From Streptomyces sp. DG2A-72 (GTDB taxonomy: Bacteria > Actinomycetota > Actinomycetes > Streptomycetales > Streptomycetaceae), in the NCBI RefSeq assembly GCF_030499575.1, contig NZ_JASTLC010000001.1, positions 6,596,001 through 6,660,000 of the forward strand: 64,000 bases of DNA, written 5' to 3'. Below, one piece after another: positions 45,565-57,154 of the stretch. Every line of letters starts with the position of its first letter. The first letter of the stretch is position 1. Below the pieces are notes generated by a model. It was given only the letters and a program-made list of their open reading frames with translations, did no database searches and was not told the DNA's origin. The translations under genes were made by a program, and so were the position numbers.

Positions 45565-46785
45565 CTATGCATCGCTTCGTGCGTCGACTCGTACGGAGAA
45601 CTCACCCTCGGCGACCCGCGCGCGCAGTGCCTCGTCCGCCGTCACCTCACCGGGATCCCGGACCACATGCCCGTCGGCCTTCTGCAGCACCGCATAGCCC
45701 CGCTTCAGGGTCGCCGCGGGGGAGAGGCCCACCACGCGCGCGTGGGTGTGCGTCAGCTCCGAGTCGGCGCGGTCGAGGAGGTGGCCGAGGGTGCGCCGGC
45801 CACGGTCGATCAGGGACGCCACATGGTCGGCCCGCTCGTCGATCATGCGGTGCGGATCCTCTATCGACGGCCGGGCCAGCGCATGCGCGAGCCCCCGCTC
45901 CTCCCGCTCGATGAACGCCGCGACACACCGCCGAGCACGATCACGCAGCAGCCGCACCCGCTCATATTCCTCCCCCACATCCGGTACGACCTTCTTGGCG
46001 GCGTCGGTGGGAGTGGAGGCGCGCACATCGGCGACGTGGTCGAGCAGCGGGTTGTCGGGCTCGTGCCCGATGGCGGACACCACGGGCGTACGACACGCCG
46101 CGACCGCCCGTACGAGCTGCTCGTCGGAGAACGGCAGCAGATCCTCCACGCTGCCGCCGCCCCGCGCGACGATGATCACGTCCACGTCGTCGATCGCGTC
46201 CAGGTCCTTCACCGCCTGCACGACCTGCGGCACGGCGTGCACGCCCTGCACGGCGACGTTGCGCACCTCGAAGCGGACGGCCGGCCAGCGGTGCCGGGCG
46301 TTCTCCAGCACATCCCGTTCCGCCGCGGAGGCCCGCCCGCAGACCAGCCCGATGAGCTGCGGCAGAAAGGGCAACGGCTTCTTCCGCTCAACAGCGAACA
46401 ACCCTTCCGCTGCGAGCGCCTTCTTCAACTGCTCCAGCCGCGCGAGCAGTTCCCCCACCCCCACGGGCCTTATCTCAGCGGCCCGCAGCGACAACTGCCC
46501 CCGCGGCGCGTACCACTCCGGTTTCGCCAGTACGACGACCCGGGCGCCCTCACTCACCACATCGGTGACGGCATCGAACACCTGCCGATAACAAGTGACG
46601 CTCACGGAGATGTCGTACGACGGATCCCGCAACGTCAAAAACACGACCCCCGCCCCCGGCCGCCGCGACAACTGCGTGATCTGCCCCTCGACCCACACCG
46701 CCCCGAGCCGATCGATCCAACCCCCGATGAGCCGCGACACCTCACCGACAGGCAGCGGCGTTTCCGCGGACGTGTTCAAGGCCAT
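45565..46785 (-). CDS. xseA: Exodeoxyribonuclease VII large subunit
   Basis: 406 residues. N-terminal OB domain ([42 protein letters not shown]), the catalytic domain with [42 protein letters not shown], and a long C-terminal coiled coil ending in [18 protein letters not shown]. Catalytic subunit partnering XseB. The 247-base gap to ispH is a divergent promoter region. Confidence 0.95.
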   Translation of the reverse strand: MALNTSAETPLPVGEVSRLIGGWIDRLGAVWVEGQITQLSRRPGAGVVFLTLRDPSYDISVSVTCYRQVFDAVTDVVSEGARVVVLAKPEWYAPRGQLSLRAAEIRPVGVGELLARLEQLKKALAAEGLFAVERKKPLPFLPQLIGLVCGRASAAERDVLENARHRWPAVRFEVRNVAVQGVHAVPQVVQAVKDLDAIDDVDVIIVARGGGSVEDLLPFSDEQLVRAVAACRTPVVSAIGHEPDNPLLDHVADVRASTPTDAAKKVVPDVGEEYERVRLLRDRARRCVAAFIEREERGLAHALARPSIEDPHRMIDERADHVASLIDRGRRTLGHLLDRADSELTHTHARVVGLSPAATLKRGYAVLQKADGHVVRDPGEVTADEALRARVAEGEFSVRVDARSDA

Positions 46786-47032
46786 GCCGCGAGCGTAACG
46801 GCCACCGCCGACATCACAGCCGACGGCACCATTCCCTCCGGACCGGGCGCATTGCGGCCCGCACCATCTGTGCGTAGCCGGACGCGGTGAACGCCGTCGC
46901 GAGGGGCGATGAAAAGCAGCCCGTAGACATCACACCTCGCCAGTCGTGTGCTTCCCCACCCCTCCCAGTCCACGATCGGTCCCCCAAGGAGGCGCTCTTT
47001 GACCCGCCGAGCGCGGCCTTACGATGGGACGC

Positions 47033-48070
47033 ATGACTGCTTCGCCTGGCCGCCGTGTCCTGCTCGCCGCCCCCCGTGGCTACTGCGCGGGTGTGGACCG
47101 CGCCGTGATCGCCGTCGAGAAAGCCCTGGAGCAGTACGGGGCTCCCGTCTATGTCCGGCACGAGATCGTCCACAACAAGTACGTCGTGCAGACCCTGGAG
47201 AAGAAGGGCGCCATCTTCGTCGAACGGACGGAAGAGGTCCCCCCGGGGAACATCGTGATGTTCTCCGCGCACGGCGTCGCCCCCGTCGTCCACGAAGAGG
47301 CGGCGCGCGGCCGGCTCGCCACCATCGACGCCACCTGCCCGCTCGTCACCAAGGTCCACAAGGAAGCCGTCCGGTTCGCAGGCGAGGACTACGACATCCT
47401 CCTGATCGGGCACGAGGGCCACGAAGAGGTCATCGGCACGTCCGGCGAGGCCCCCGAGCACATCCAGCTGGTCGACGGCCCCGAGGACGTCGCCAAGGTC
47501 GAGGTCCGCGACGAGTCGAAGGTCGTCTGGCTCTCCCAGACCACGCTCTCCGTCGACGAGACGATGGAGACCGTCGACGCCCTCAAGGAGAAGTTCCCGC
47601 AGCTCATCTCCCCGCCCAGCGACGACATCTGCTACGCCACGCAGAACCGTCAGCTCGCCGTGAAGGAGATGGGTGCGCAGGCCGAGCTGGTCATCGTGGT
47701 CGGCTCCCGGAACTCCTCCAACTCCAAGCGGCTCGTCGAGGTCGCCAAGCTCGCCGGCTCCCGCGAGGCCTACCTCGTGGACTTCGCCGACGAGATCGAC
47801 GAGGCATGGCTCGAGGGCGTGTCCACGGTGGGCGTCACCTCCGGCGCCTCGGTGCCCGAGATCCTCGTCGAGCAGGTGCTGGAATGGCTGTCCCAGCGTG
47901 GCTTCGAGGACGTCGAGCTGGTGAAGGCGGCCGAGGAGTCCATCACCTTCTCGCTGCCGAAGGAACTCCGCCGTGACCTGCGTGAGGAGGCGGCGACGTT
48001 GGTCGCCGAGCGCGGCGGGGCGGGCACGGAAACGGGTACCGGCACCGGTTCCGGTACCTCCGGGGAGTGA
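47033..48070 (+). CDS. ispH: 4-hydroxy-3-methylbut-2-enyl diphosphate reductase
   Basis: About 345 residues. The three cluster cysteines are in [26 protein letters not shown] and [21 protein letters not shown] and [11 protein letters not shown] carry substrate-binding His residues. Last step of the MEP pathway, giving IPP and DMAPP. ATG at 47033 (MTASPGRR) is used; an in-frame ATG lies 9 bases upstream. Gly/Thr-rich tail. Confidence 0.93.
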   Translation: MTASPGRRVLLAAPRGYCAGVDRAVIAVEKALEQYGAPVYVRHEIVHNKYVVQTLEKKGAIFVERTEEVPPGNIVMFSAHGVAPVVHEEAARGRLATIDATCPLVTKVHKEAVRFAGEDYDILLIGHEGHEEVIGTSGEAPEHIQLVDGPEDVAKVEVRDESKVVWLSQTTLSVDETMETVDALKEKFPQLISPPSDDICYATQNRQLAVKEMGAQAELVIVVGSRNSSNSKRLVEVAKLAGSREAYLVDFADEIDEAWLEGVSTVGVTSGASVPEILVEQVLEWLSQRGFEDVELVKAAEESITFSLPKELRRDLREEAATLVAERGGAGTETGTGTGSGTSGE

Positions 48071-48099
48071 CTGTCAGTCCACCGTCGTAACGTAGGGCC

Positions 48100-48846
48100 A
48101 TGCAGATCTTCGGCGTGGACATCGGTGGATCCGGGATCAAGGGCGCCCCTGTGGACCTGGACAGGGGCGACCTCGCCCAGGAGCGCCTCAAAGTGCTCAC
48201 TCCCCATCCGGCGACGCCCGACACGGTGGCCGACGGTGTGAAGGAGGTCGTCGACCACTTCGGCTGGACGGGCCCGGTCGGCATCACCTTCCCGGGCGTC
48301 GTCACCGGCGGGGCGACGATCCGCACCGCGGCCAACGTGGACAAGAGCTGGATCGACACCGACGCGCGCGCATTGCTGGGCGAGCGGCTCGGCGGCCTCC
48401 CGGTGACCGTGATCAACGACGCGGACGCGGCGGGCGTCGCCGAGATGCAGTTCGGCGCCGGCCGAGACCGCCGGGGCACGGTGATCATGCTCACCTTCGG
48501 CACCGGCATCGGCAGCGCCCTCTTCATCGACGGCGTCCTCGTCCCGAACACCGAACTCGGCCACCTGGAGCTGCACGGGCACGACGCGGAGAAGCGCGCC
48601 TCCAGCAAGGCCAAGGAAGACCACGACCTGTCCTGGGAGCACTGGGCCCACCGCGTCCAGGCGTATCTCGCCCATGTGGAGATGCTGTTCTCGCCGGAGC
48701 TGTTCATCATCGGCGGCGGTGTCAGCCGTAAGGCGGGCAAGTTCCTGCACTTCATCGAGGGCATCAAGGCCGAGATGGTCCCGGCGCAGCTGCAGAACAA
48801 CGCGGGGATCGTGGGAGCGGCGATGCGGGCGGCGAAGGAGGGCTAG
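48100..48846 (+). CDS. ppgK: Polyphosphate glucokinase
   Basis: 248 residues. ROK-type kinase fold: [17 protein letters not shown] (phosphate-1), [42 protein letters not shown] and [13 protein letters not shown] (phosphate-2), then the [28 protein letters not shown] segment typical of polyP-dependent enzymes. It phosphorylates glucose from polyphosphate. It lies 29 bases after ispH. Confidence 0.92.
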   Translation: MQIFGVDIGGSGIKGAPVDLDRGDLAQERLKVLTPHPATPDTVADGVKEVVDHFGWTGPVGITFPGVVTGGATIRTAANVDKSWIDTDARALLGERLGGLPVTVINDADAAGVAEMQFGAGRDRRGTVIMLTFGTGIGSALFIDGVLVPNTELGHLELHGHDAEKRASSKAKEDHDLSWEHWAHRVQAYLAHVEMLFSPELFIIGGGVSRKAGKFLHFIEGIKAEMVPAQLQNNAGIVGAAMRAAKEG

Positions 48847-48861
48847 GTCAGCGGGCGGGGG

Positions 48862-49419
48862 CTACACCCGTCGGCGGCGGCGCACCATGCGAACCCTCCG
48901 CACCGTCACGATCACACCGGCGATCAGCGTCCCCCCGTACAGCCACCCCGCCTCCGTGGCGAGCGCCGTGACGAACCCCATCAGCCGCCCGTCGGCGCCG
49001 TTGCTCCCGCCGGCGACGGGCAGCAGCCCCACGGCGAAGGCGATCGGCACCACGACCGGCGCCGTCACCAGGTCGGCCTTGCGGATCCACACCGCCGTCA
49101 GCACGCACACCGGCAGGAACAGCACGCCGTACACCGTCGTCGACGACCCGAACAGCAACGAGTCGAGACAGCCCGACGCGAGCATCAGCACCCCGCAGAA
49201 CAGCCCGCCGCCGAGCGCGGTGAGCCGGGGGTTCGGCATCCGGCGCACGGCCCGGGCGATCCGCCGCACGGCCAGCACCACCGGCGGAGCCGGCCGCCGT
49301 ACGCCCGCCCCCGGCGGCCGCCCCTGTGGCCGGCCACCCGCGCCCCGGCCCTGCGGGGGCAGCCGGGGTGTGCCGCGTGGCGTTCCGTACTGGGGGGACC
49401 GCGTCCTGTGTTGCTCCAC
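48862..49419 (-). CDS. DUF6542-type membrane protein
   Basis: 185 residues, GTG start. Arg/Pro/Gly-rich N-terminus, then about four transmembrane helices (LTALGGGLFCGVLMLASGCLDSLLFG, YGVLFLPVCVLTAVWI, PVVVPIAFAVGLLPVAGG, GWLYGGTLIAGVIVTVRRV) with a short basic tail. The pattern matches actinobacterial DUF6542 proteins found between ppgK and ychF. Function unknown. Confidence 0.8.
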   Translation of the reverse strand: MEQHRTRSPQYGTPRGTPRLPPQGRGAGGRPQGRPPGAGVRRPAPPVVLAVRRIARAVRRMPNPRLTALGGGLFCGVLMLASGCLDSLLFGSSTTVYGVLFLPVCVLTAVWIRKADLVTAPVVVPIAFAVGLLPVAGGSNGADGRLMGFVTALATEAGWLYGGTLIAGVIVTVRRVRMVRRRRRV

Positions 49420-49598
49420 CGGACCAACCTAGGTCGGTTTATGTGCCGAATAGCCCGTCAGACACGCCGTTGGACAGACGTTGGCCAAGCGTTCGATACG
49501 CCGCCGATGCGGGGTTCGGCAGCCCGTAGACTGGTGGATCGGCCCAGGTCCCCACTCCTCAGTCCCCTCAGGTCCTCTCACGTACGGGAAGTCGCAAC

Positions 49599-50687
<1,089 letters not shown>

Positions 50688-50795
50688 TACGTTCGGCGAA
50701 AGGCCGTCTGACCTGCGACGGAGTGGGCTGGGCGGCCGTTGCGGTCCGCACGGAGGCCGCAGCGTGCTGGATGAGTCCGGCACGCGGGGGAGCGG

Positions 50796-51914
50796 CTACG
50801 CCGCTTCGTCGACCTGTGGCTGGGCCTCGGCGGACTGGTCCGCGTACGCCTTGTCGACGGCGGCCCGGGTCCGCTCCTCGGAGTCGGGCCACAGGTGGGT
50901 GTAGATGTTCAGCGTCATGGCCGCGTTGGTGTGGCCGAGGCGCTCGGAGACCGTCTTCACGGACTCGCCGTGCTTGATCAGCAGGCTGGCGTAGCGGTGC
51001 CGGAGGGCGTGGGGTCCGGTGCCCTTCGGTATGCCGACCTTCGCACAGGCGGGCCGCCAGGACCCGTCCATGAAGTGCGTGTAGACCACGGGCCCGCCTT
51101 GCGGCGCCGTGAAGATCCAGCTCTCGGGCCCATCGGCGGGGAAGTCCCGCAGGTGGGCCTTCATCGCATCCACCGCTATGCGGGGGAGCGGGACCGTGCG
51201 ATGCGATCGAGCGGTCTTGGGTGGGCAGACGTACACGCCGTGCTTGGCGGTCTGCTGGATCTGCTGCTCGACCGAGACGGTGGCGTGCAGCAGGTCCACG
51301 TGCCGAAGCTGGAGGCCGAAGAGCTCGCCAGGGCGAAGCCCTGTGCAAGCGCCCAGCAGGACCAGGCCCCTGTAGCGGCCGGGTATCTCCTCGGCCAGCG
51401 TCCGCACCTGCTCGACGGCCAGGAGTACGACCTTTTTCCTCGGAACTGAGGGCAGCTTCGCGTCGGTGCAGGGGTTGTGCGGAATCATGCGGTCGCGGAC
51501 CGCTGCCCGGAAGACGGCGTTGACCGTGTTGAAGACGGTGCGGGAGGTGCTCGCGGCGAGCTTGTGGGTGGTCGTCAGGTTGGTGATCCAGCTCTGCACG
51601 TCACCGGGCTTGATCGCGCCGAGTGGCCGCTTCTCCCAGACGGGGTAGGCGTAGCAACGCAGGTGCTGGGCTACGGCCTTGGCCGTCGACGGCCGGTGCG
51701 GCTGGCTGGCCCGCCACTCCTCCGCGTACTCCTTGAAGGGCTTCTTCGCCGAGCGCGGGTCGACGTACTGACCGGTGACCAGGATGGCCGTGACCTCGTC
51801 GATCCACCGTTGGGCGTCGATCTTGCGGTCGAAGTGGCGGGCGTGCTCTTTGCCGTCGAGGTCGCGGTAGCGAGCACGCCATTTACCGTTGGGGCGCTTC
51901 TGGATGTTGGCCAA
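50796..51914 (-). CDS. Tyrosine recombinase (integrase)
   Basis: 372 residues. Arm-binding/N-terminal domain (RPNGKWRARYRDLDGKEHARHF), core-binding helices, then the catalytic domain with Arg in GACTGLRPGELFGL, HALRHRYASLLIKHG (HxxR), LGHTNAAMTLNIYTH (His and the nucleophile Tyr). It ends about 110 bases from the ychF stop, the usual place next to the attachment site. It should integrate the element and, with the excisionase, remove it. Confidence 0.93.
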   Translation of the reverse strand: MANIQKRPNGKWRARYRDLDGKEHARHFDRKIDAQRWIDEVTAILVTGQYVDPRSAKKPFKEYAEEWRASQPHRPSTAKAVAQHLRCYAYPVWEKRPLGAIKPGDVQSWITNLTTTHKLAASTSRTVFNTVNAVFRAAVRDRMIPHNPCTDAKLPSVPRKKVVLLAVEQVRTLAEEIPGRYRGLVLLGACTGLRPGELFGLQLRHVDLLHATVSVEQQIQQTAKHGVYVCPPKTARSHRTVPLPRIAVDAMKAHLRDFPADGPESWIFTAPQGGPVVYTHFMDGSWRPACAKVGIPKGTGPHALRHRYASLLIKHGESVKTVSERLGHTNAAMTLNIYTHLWPDSEERTRAAVDKAYADQSAEAQPQVDEAA

Positions 51915-51938
51915 GTGGCCTCTCCTTCGTGTCGGTTG

Positions 51939-52439
51939 TCAGTAGTGGCCGCCGTCCTCGATGTCGCTGCTGAGGGTGCGAGCGTCCCGCTCGTCGCCCA
52001 TGAGGAGGAGGCACTGCTCGTGGATCGCCCGTGAGCTGTCGGGATGGGCCTTGATGTGGTCGGCGATGGCGACCACAGCGTGGTGGAGACGGTCGCGCGC
52101 GTCTCGGGCCTCGTAGAACGCTTCGACGGCTTCCTGGACGAGCCGTCGGCTGTCGATGTCGAGCCCCTCCAGGGGCGGGGACATCAGCTCTTCGAGAGGG
52201 AGCTCGAAGACGCGGGAGAAGGCGAGGGCCTCGTCGAGGTTGATGCGCCGGCGGGGGGTGCCGTTCTCGATGCGCCAGACCGCCGTCTGGTTCATCTTGA
52301 TGCCGGCTCTGGTCACCCGCTCTGCCAGCTCGGTCGTGCTCCATCCTCTGACTTCGCGCTCCAGGGCCACGCGCGCGGCCACGTTCCCTTCGCTGTAGAG
52401 CAGCAGCACCTCGCCGCCCTCGGGCCTGTCGCCTGCCAT
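51939..52439 (-). CDS. XRE-family regulator of the element
   Basis: 166 residues. Helix-turn-helix at residues 20-80 (VALEREVRGWSTTELAERVTRAGIKMNQTAVWRIENGTPRRRINLDEALAFSRVF), followed by an acidic helical region. It is divergent from the excisionase-like gene across 121 AT-richer bases (52440-52560), so it probably controls integrase versus excisionase expression. Confidence 0.85.
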   Translation of the reverse strand: MAGDRPEGGEVLLLYSEGNVAARVALEREVRGWSTTELAERVTRAGIKMNQTAVWRIENGTPRRRINLDEALAFSRVFELPLEELMSPPLEGLDIDSRRLVQEAVEAFYEARDARDRLHHAVVAIADHIKAHPDSSRAIHEQCLLLMGDERDARTLSSDIEDGGHY

Positions 52440-52560
52440 CGGACCTCCATCGCCACCGTCACTATCCCAATTGAAACATGAGCTTCCCTATTTGGCTAAC
52501 CGCAGATCGTGAGGTACAACTCTATGCAGATCGAATCACTACCTAGTCGAATGGGAATGC

Positions 52561-52755
52561 GTGCGATACCTGACCACCGCCGAGGTCGCCGAGCGCTACC
52601 GCACAGCCGAAAGCACCGTCCGCTACTGGCGCCACATCAAGAAGGGGCCGCGCGGCATCAAGGTCGGCAAGCGGGTGCTGTACCCCGAGACCGAGCTGCT
52701 GCGTTACGAGCGCACCCTGATCGACGGCCGAGACGAGTGGGGCCTGGCCTCATGA
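52561..52755 (+). CDS. Excisionase-like MerR-type HTH protein
   Basis: 64 residues, GTG start. The sequence RYLTTAEVAERYRTAESTVRYWRHIKKGPRGIKVGKRVLYPETELLRY is the HTH_17/Xis pattern. It is small, basic and next to the integrase module. A 29-codon ORF from ATG 52752 overlaps its stop; that ORF lies over a hairpin and is not called. Confidence 0.82.
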   Translation: MRYLTTAEVAERYRTAESTVRYWRHIKKGPRGIKVGKRVLYPETELLRYERTLIDGRDEWGLAS

Positions 52756-52781
52756 GCCGCCGGCAGCCCCGGACACAGCAA

Positions 52782-52811
52782 CGGCCCCCGGCGCGCCAAC
52801 GCCGAGGGCCG
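52782..52811 (+). terminator. Probable terminator after the excisionase gene
   Basis: CGGCCCCCGGCG CGCCAA CGCCGAGGGCCG: a 12-bp stem with one mismatch and a 6-base loop, 27 bases after the stop. No T-run. Confidence 0.55.
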
Positions 52812-52903
52812 GAGATTCCCCTGCACGTCGCCCATCCCTGAACGAACGAACCGGTGAAGGACGGGACCTTGCCCGTCCCGTCCCTCACCTGGGAGGAACG
52901 TCT

Positions 52904-54525
52904 ATGGAGGACTCTACGTCCCCCGCCATCTCGAACGCATCCGAGGTTGTCTGGCCCACGACTGCGGTCCTCGGCCAGGGCATCCCCTGGCGCAATGGGG
53001 ACCGAAGCGGGGACCAAACGGAGTCACGGTCCCCGGCTGCACTCGCCAGCGGCGATGCTTCGACGGGTGTTTCGGTCGGGGACCGAAACACCCCCAACGC
53101 GACACCTGTACAGGTCAGTGCCCTGGGGACCGGTCCCGCCGGAGCGGAAGCCGGGGACCGGGCGGAGACTTCGGCCGGCTGGTCCCCGAACCCGATCCCC
53201 GAATCCCGGACGAGCGCGGCGCGCCCCGAGCCCATGGTGAGGGCCACGGTCCCCACGCATCTGCGGGGACCCCGGTCCCCGACGGCGGATCGGGGACCGG
53301 GGACCGCGTCGGTACGGGCGGCGAGACGGCTGATGAAGGAGCCGCGCTGCTGGATGACCTGCGTGCGGCTATCGGCCGGTACGTGGTGCTGCCGAGCGAC
53401 GAGGCTCTGACGGCGGTCACGTTGTGGGTGGCGGCCTCCCACATCCAGCCAGCCCTCCAGCACGCGCCACGGCTGGCGGTGGTGGGGCCGACCAAGGGGT
53501 GCGGCAAGTCCCGCGTCCTGGACGTGCTCCATGAGACCGTGCACAAGCCGATGATGACGGTGAACACCTCGCCTGCGGTGGTCTTCCGCGTCATCGGCAA
53601 GAACCCGCCGACGCTGCTGGTGGACGAGGCCAACACAATCTTCGGCCCCAAGGCCGGCGACAAGGAGGACCTGCGCGGCCTGCTGAACGCGGGGCACCAG
53701 CGCAACCGGCCCGCCTGGCGGATCTCCGGGCCGGAGCACAAGCCGACGGCGTTTCCCACCTTCGCCATGGCCGCGCTCGCCGGGATCGGCGACCCGCCGG
53801 ACACGATCTTGGACCGGGCGGTCGTGCTCCGCATGCAGAAGCGCAAGCCGGGCGAGCGCATCGCCCCGTTCCGCTCGCGGTACTCCGTTCCGGAACTGAA
53901 CGCGCTGCGCGACCGGCTGACCGCCTGGCTGGCCCCGCTGCGGAGCACCGCAGAGGGCTTGGTGCCGCACATGCCGGTCGAGGACCGCGCCGCCGACACG
54001 TGGGAGCCGCTGGTGATCGTCGCCGACCTGGCCGGCGGGCACTGGCCCTCGCGGGCCCGTGCCGCCTGCCTGGCGATGACGCGCAACGAGGTGGTCCAGG
54101 ATGAGTAGACGACGCTGAAGACGCGGCTGCTGCGCGACGTCCGCCGCGTGTTCGAGCAGGAGGGCCACAAGGAGGCTCTGCGCAGCCAGGACCTGCTGGC
54201 CGCCCTCATCCAGGACGCCGAGGCACCTTGGGCCGAGTACGGCACCAAAGGCCTGAACGCCTACCACCTGGCCAACCTGCTGCGCGACTTCGGCATCAGC
54301 CCGGCCAACCACCGCTTCGAGAACGGCAGGCAGACCAAGGCGTACGCCCGCAACCAGTTCCTCGACGCCTGGGCCCGCTACTGCCCCGACCCTGCCCAGC
54401 CGGCCCCCGCAGCCAGCGAGGCCGTGGTCGCACGTCGAGCTCAGGGCAAGCCACCGGCCCCTCCGTCGGGGACGCTGCCCATCGGCCCGCCCGGCGGGCC
54501 TGCCAGCCCCAAGCCCACTCGCTGA
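52904..54525 (+). pseudogene. DUF3631 ATPase (replication-type), frameshifted and with an amber codon
   Basis: The ATG at 52904 (GGGAGG upstream) opens a Ser/Pro/Gly-rich N-terminus. From about 53300 the coding signal moves to the -1 frame: GAALLDDLRAAIGRYVVLPS has no start codon in its own frame before GTG 53383. The ATPase core follows (Walker A GPTKGCGKSRVLDV, Walker B PTLLVDEANTIFG). A TAG at 54106-54108 then interrupts the same frame, and TLKTRLLRDVRRVFEQEG to the stop at 54525 completes the usual C-terminus. Two lesions make a pseudogene likely; sequencing error or recoding remain possible. DUF3631 proteins are common in actinomycete integrative elements. Confidence 0.72.
52997..53305. 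repeat. Cluster of GGGGACC/GGTCCCC heptamers with a 29-base inverted repeat
   Basis: At least 12 copies of GGGGACC in either direction: starts at 52997, 53009, 53078, 53125, 53153, 53265, 53292, 53299 (forward) and 53028, 53181, 53248, 53274 (reverse). At 53065-53093 the arm GGGTGTTTCGGTC faces its complement across GGG; 53126-53137 is a perfect 12-bp palindrome. It lies in the N-terminal coding part of the DUF3631 gene and resembles an iteron origin or a partition site. Confidence 0.7.
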
Positions 54526-54531
54526 CACCAG

Positions 54532-54700
54532 CTCCGTATCAATCCGTCGCATCCGTCCCCGCGCAGGTCAGCGCGGGGACGGAGTTCCTTACCGATACGG
54601 ATCACTCCGTACCTGCGACCGGCTCCGTACCTGTCCTGACCAGCTACGGGACGGATGCAACGGACGTGACGAAGCCCCACCGCACACGACCACCGGAGCA
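54532..54700. other. Candidate oriT region upstream of mobC
   Basis: The 180 bases between the DUF3631 stop and mobC hold a 13-bp inverted repeat (TCCGTCCCCGCGC at 54552, complement at 54571, 6-base loop), two direct copies of CTCCGTACCTG (54605 and 54623, 18 bases apart) and a related CTCCGTATC at 54532. Inverted repeat plus direct repeats just upstream of mobC/mobA is the typical layout of a transfer origin. No nick site is assigned. Confidence 0.5.
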
Positions 54701-54705
54701 CCACG

Positions 54706-55416
54706 ATGCCCGAAACGAGCACCGACAACTTCCCCACCCGCCGCCGCAAGCGAATCTTCGGCCTGACCCGCCGATCAGCAGCAAGCTGGAGCGAACGAGC
54801 CTCTAACGAGGCTTCGTCCGCGCTTGCCCCCGCCCCAGAGGTGGCGGAGGAGAAGGCCGGGCGCCAAGGGGCGCCCGAGCCGGAGGAGGGTGTAGCCGAG
54901 ACCGGCTGCCCGCCTGCAGCAGACTCCGTCGCCCCGAGCACTCAGCCGCTGGCCAATGTCCAACCGCCCGCCGAGCTGCCCTCCTGGCGGGGTCCCGAGG
55001 CCTCCGTCCTGCCCGCGCCGATGAACCGCAAGCGCACGGTGGAGAAGCGCGACCAGGAGAAGACCATCCGCTTCACGCGGACCGCGGTCCGCGTGATCAG
55101 CGCCGCCGCTCACCAGCGCGGTCAGAAGTTTGCCGGATTCGTCGGGGACGCCGCCCTCGCCGTCGCCCTGGGCAAGGCAGGGCTGGTCGGCAGCCCGGAG
55201 GACGATCCTCTCCGCCCACTGATCGAGGCCGTCGAGGCACACACGGTCGCGCTGAACCGCATCGGCGGCAACCTCAACCAGATCACCGCAGCCATCCACC
55301 GAGGAACGGTGCACGAGCGTGCCGAGGCGGTACTGGCCCGTGTCGAGCAAGCAGCCGAGAGCAGCTACCGACTGATCGACCAGCTCCTGACGGAAGGCAC
55401 CGCGCATGGTTCCTGA
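54706..55416 (+). CDS. mobC: MobC-like relaxosome accessory protein
   Basis: 236 residues. Long disordered N-terminus (to ~105), then KRDQEKTIRFTRTAVRVISAAAHQRGQKFAGFVGDAAL (ribbon-helix-helix-like) and the MobC hallmark VALNRIGGNLNQITAAIHRG. MobC proteins open DNA at oriT and help relaxase nicking. It overlaps the relaxase start by 11 bases. Confidence 0.85.
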   Translation: MPETSTDNFPTRRRKRIFGLTRRSAASWSERASNEASSALAPAPEVAEEKAGRQGAPEPEEGVAETGCPPAADSVAPSTQPLANVQPPAELPSWRGPEASVLPAPMNRKRTVEKRDQEKTIRFTRTAVRVISAAAHQRGQKFAGFVGDAALAVALGKAGLVGSPEDDPLRPLIEAVEAHTVALNRIGGNLNQITAAIHRGTVHERAEAVLARVEQAAESSYRLIDQLLTEGTAHGS

Positions 55417-57103
55417 CGTCTCCACCGGCTCCGACACCCGCGGGCTGATCGTCTACCTCTTCGGCCCCGGCCGCCGTGACGAACACACCGACCCTCATAT
55501 CGTCGCCGCCTGGGACATGGCCGGCGCCCCCGACCCCGGCCGCGACCCGGCAGCCACCTACTCCCAGCTCGCCAAGCGCCTCGACACCCACGTCGACCTG
55601 CGCACCCGCGAGCTGGGCGGCAAGAAACCACCTCAGCACGTCTGGCACTGCCCGGTCCGTACCGCGCCCGGCGACCGCTACCTCACCGACACCGATTGGG
55701 CCGAGGTCGCCCGCCGCATCGTTCACGCCGCCGGCATCGCCCCCGAAGGCGACGAGAAGGCATGCCGGTGGATCGCTGTGCGCCACGCCGACGACCACAT
55801 CCACATCATGGCCATCACCGTCCGCGCCGACGGACGCCGCCCCCGCACCCACCGCGACGGCCAGCGGGCCCAAGCCGAGTGCCGCAAGATCGAGGCCGAG
55901 TTCGGCCTGCGCCGCCTGAAGTCCGGTGACCTCACCGCGCCCCGCACCCCCACAGGCGCCGAACGCGCCAAGGCCGAGCGCCAGGGCCAGACGGTCACGG
56001 CACGGCAGCGGCTGCGCGAGCAGGCGTACGCGGTCGCCGCCACCGTACGCAACGAGGCCGACTACTTCACCGTGCTGCAGTCCCTCGGCATCAAGGTCAA
56101 GACGCGCCTCGGCCCTGAGACCGGTGACGTGATCGGCTACAGCCTCGCCGCGCCTGGCGACACCAACGCGGCTGGCGAACCCGTCTGGTACGGCGGCTCG
56201 AAGCTCGCCCCCGATCTCTCCATCAACCGCCTACGCGAACGCCTTCCCGACCAGGAGGTGGCCGACCGCCCCCGGTATGTGGCGGACCCCTCCGAGCCAT
56301 GGCGTCACACCACCACCGAAGTACAAACGGCACGCACCGTCCTCGACTCTGGTGACGATGCCGCCGCCCAGGGCTACCTGGCCGCCTTCGGCGATGCCCT
56401 GTACAACATCGCCAGCGCCACGACCAGCCCACACCGGGCGGAACTGTGGGCGGCGGCGATGGCGTTCAACCGCGCCCGCCGCTCCGCCACCCGCGCCGAC
56501 CACGAGGCTGCCACCGCCCTACGCAAGGCCGCCAAGGAACTCGCCTACGCCTCCAGCGAGCCGGGTGGGCTCGCCATCGCCCTGCTCTTCGCCACAGTGC
56601 ATCTGGCCCGGGCCGCCGCCAAGTGGCACGAGCAGCGCGGCCACGAACAGCAGGCCGCTGCGGCCAAAGAAGCCTTCCGCCACCTTCAGGCGGGCTACCA
56701 GCGAGCCGCCGCACCCGTCTTGGCGGACCTGGCCCGCCGCGCACCGCGAGCTGCGACCGCCCGCCGCTTCGAGCAGGACGTACGTGCGGCCCTCCCCGAC
56801 CATGCCGACCGGATCCTCGCCGACCCTGCTTGGGCCGCCCTGACCACAACCCTCGCCCACGCCGAGACTGCCGGCCACAAACCCCGACGTCTCTTGGCCG
56901 AGGTGGGCGCCCAGCGGGAGCTCGACAGCGCCGAGCACCCCGCCGAGGTCCTCAACTGGCGCATCACCGCTCAGCCGAACCGGCGGACGCAAGCGGCTCG
57001 CAGGCGAAGCACCATCAGCGGAACGTCGTCCATGTCCGCCACGCCACACCCTCCGGCCACATCAGTGGCTACGAGGCCCGAAGAGCGCAGTCGGCACCGC
57101 TGA
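55406..57103 (+). CDS. mobA: MobA relaxase (MOBP/VirD2-like)
   Basis: 565 residues. N-terminal relaxase domain: [23 protein letters not shown], a possible nucleophile-side region, [35 protein letters not shown], and the metal-binding [16 protein letters not shown]-terminal half is Ala-rich helices, maybe for partner binding. It should nick oriT and lead the strand into a recipient. The N-terminal Tyr nucleophile is not certain (Tyr in IVYLFG is a candidate). Confidence 0.87.
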   Translation: MVPDVSTGSDTRGLIVYLFGPGRRDEHTDPHIVAAWDMAGAPDPGRDPAATYSQLAKRLDTHVDLRTRELGGKKPPQHVWHCPVRTAPGDRYLTDTDWAEVARRIVHAAGIAPEGDEKACRWIAVRHADDHIHIMAITVRADGRRPRTHRDGQRAQAECRKIEAEFGLRRLKSGDLTAPRTPTGAERAKAERQGQTVTARQRLREQAYAVAATVRNEADYFTVLQSLGIKVKTRLGPETGDVIGYSLAAPGDTNAAGEPVWYGGSKLAPDLSINRLRERLPDQEVADRPRYVADPSEPWRHTTTEVQTARTVLDSGDDAAAQGYLAAFGDALYNIASATTSPHRAELWAAAMAFNRARRSATRADHEAATALRKAAKELAYASSEPGGLAIALLFATVHLARAAAKWHEQRGHEQQAAAAKEAFRHLQAGYQRAAAPVLADLARRAPRAATARRFEQDVRAALPDHADRILADPAWAALTTTLAHAETAGHKPRRLLAEVGAQRELDSAEHPAEVLNWRITAQPNRRTQAARRRSTISGTSSMSATPHPPATSVATRPEERSRHR

Positions 57104-57112
57104 CCCCGGTCA

Positions 57113-57145
57113 GATGCCCTCGCCACACGTCGTGGCGGGGGCATC
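57113..57145. terminator. Terminator after mobA
   Basis: GATGCCC-T-CGCCAC and GTGGCG-G-GGGCATC pair around ACGTC, 10 bases after the relaxase stop; it also precedes the convergent pseudogene end. Confidence 0.65.
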
Positions 57146-57154
57146 GGGTCGGGT

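Noticed and set aside
52752..52841. 29-codon ORF overlapping the excisionase stop (ATGA)
   Set aside because: Lies over a terminator-like hairpin and has no recognisable sequence.
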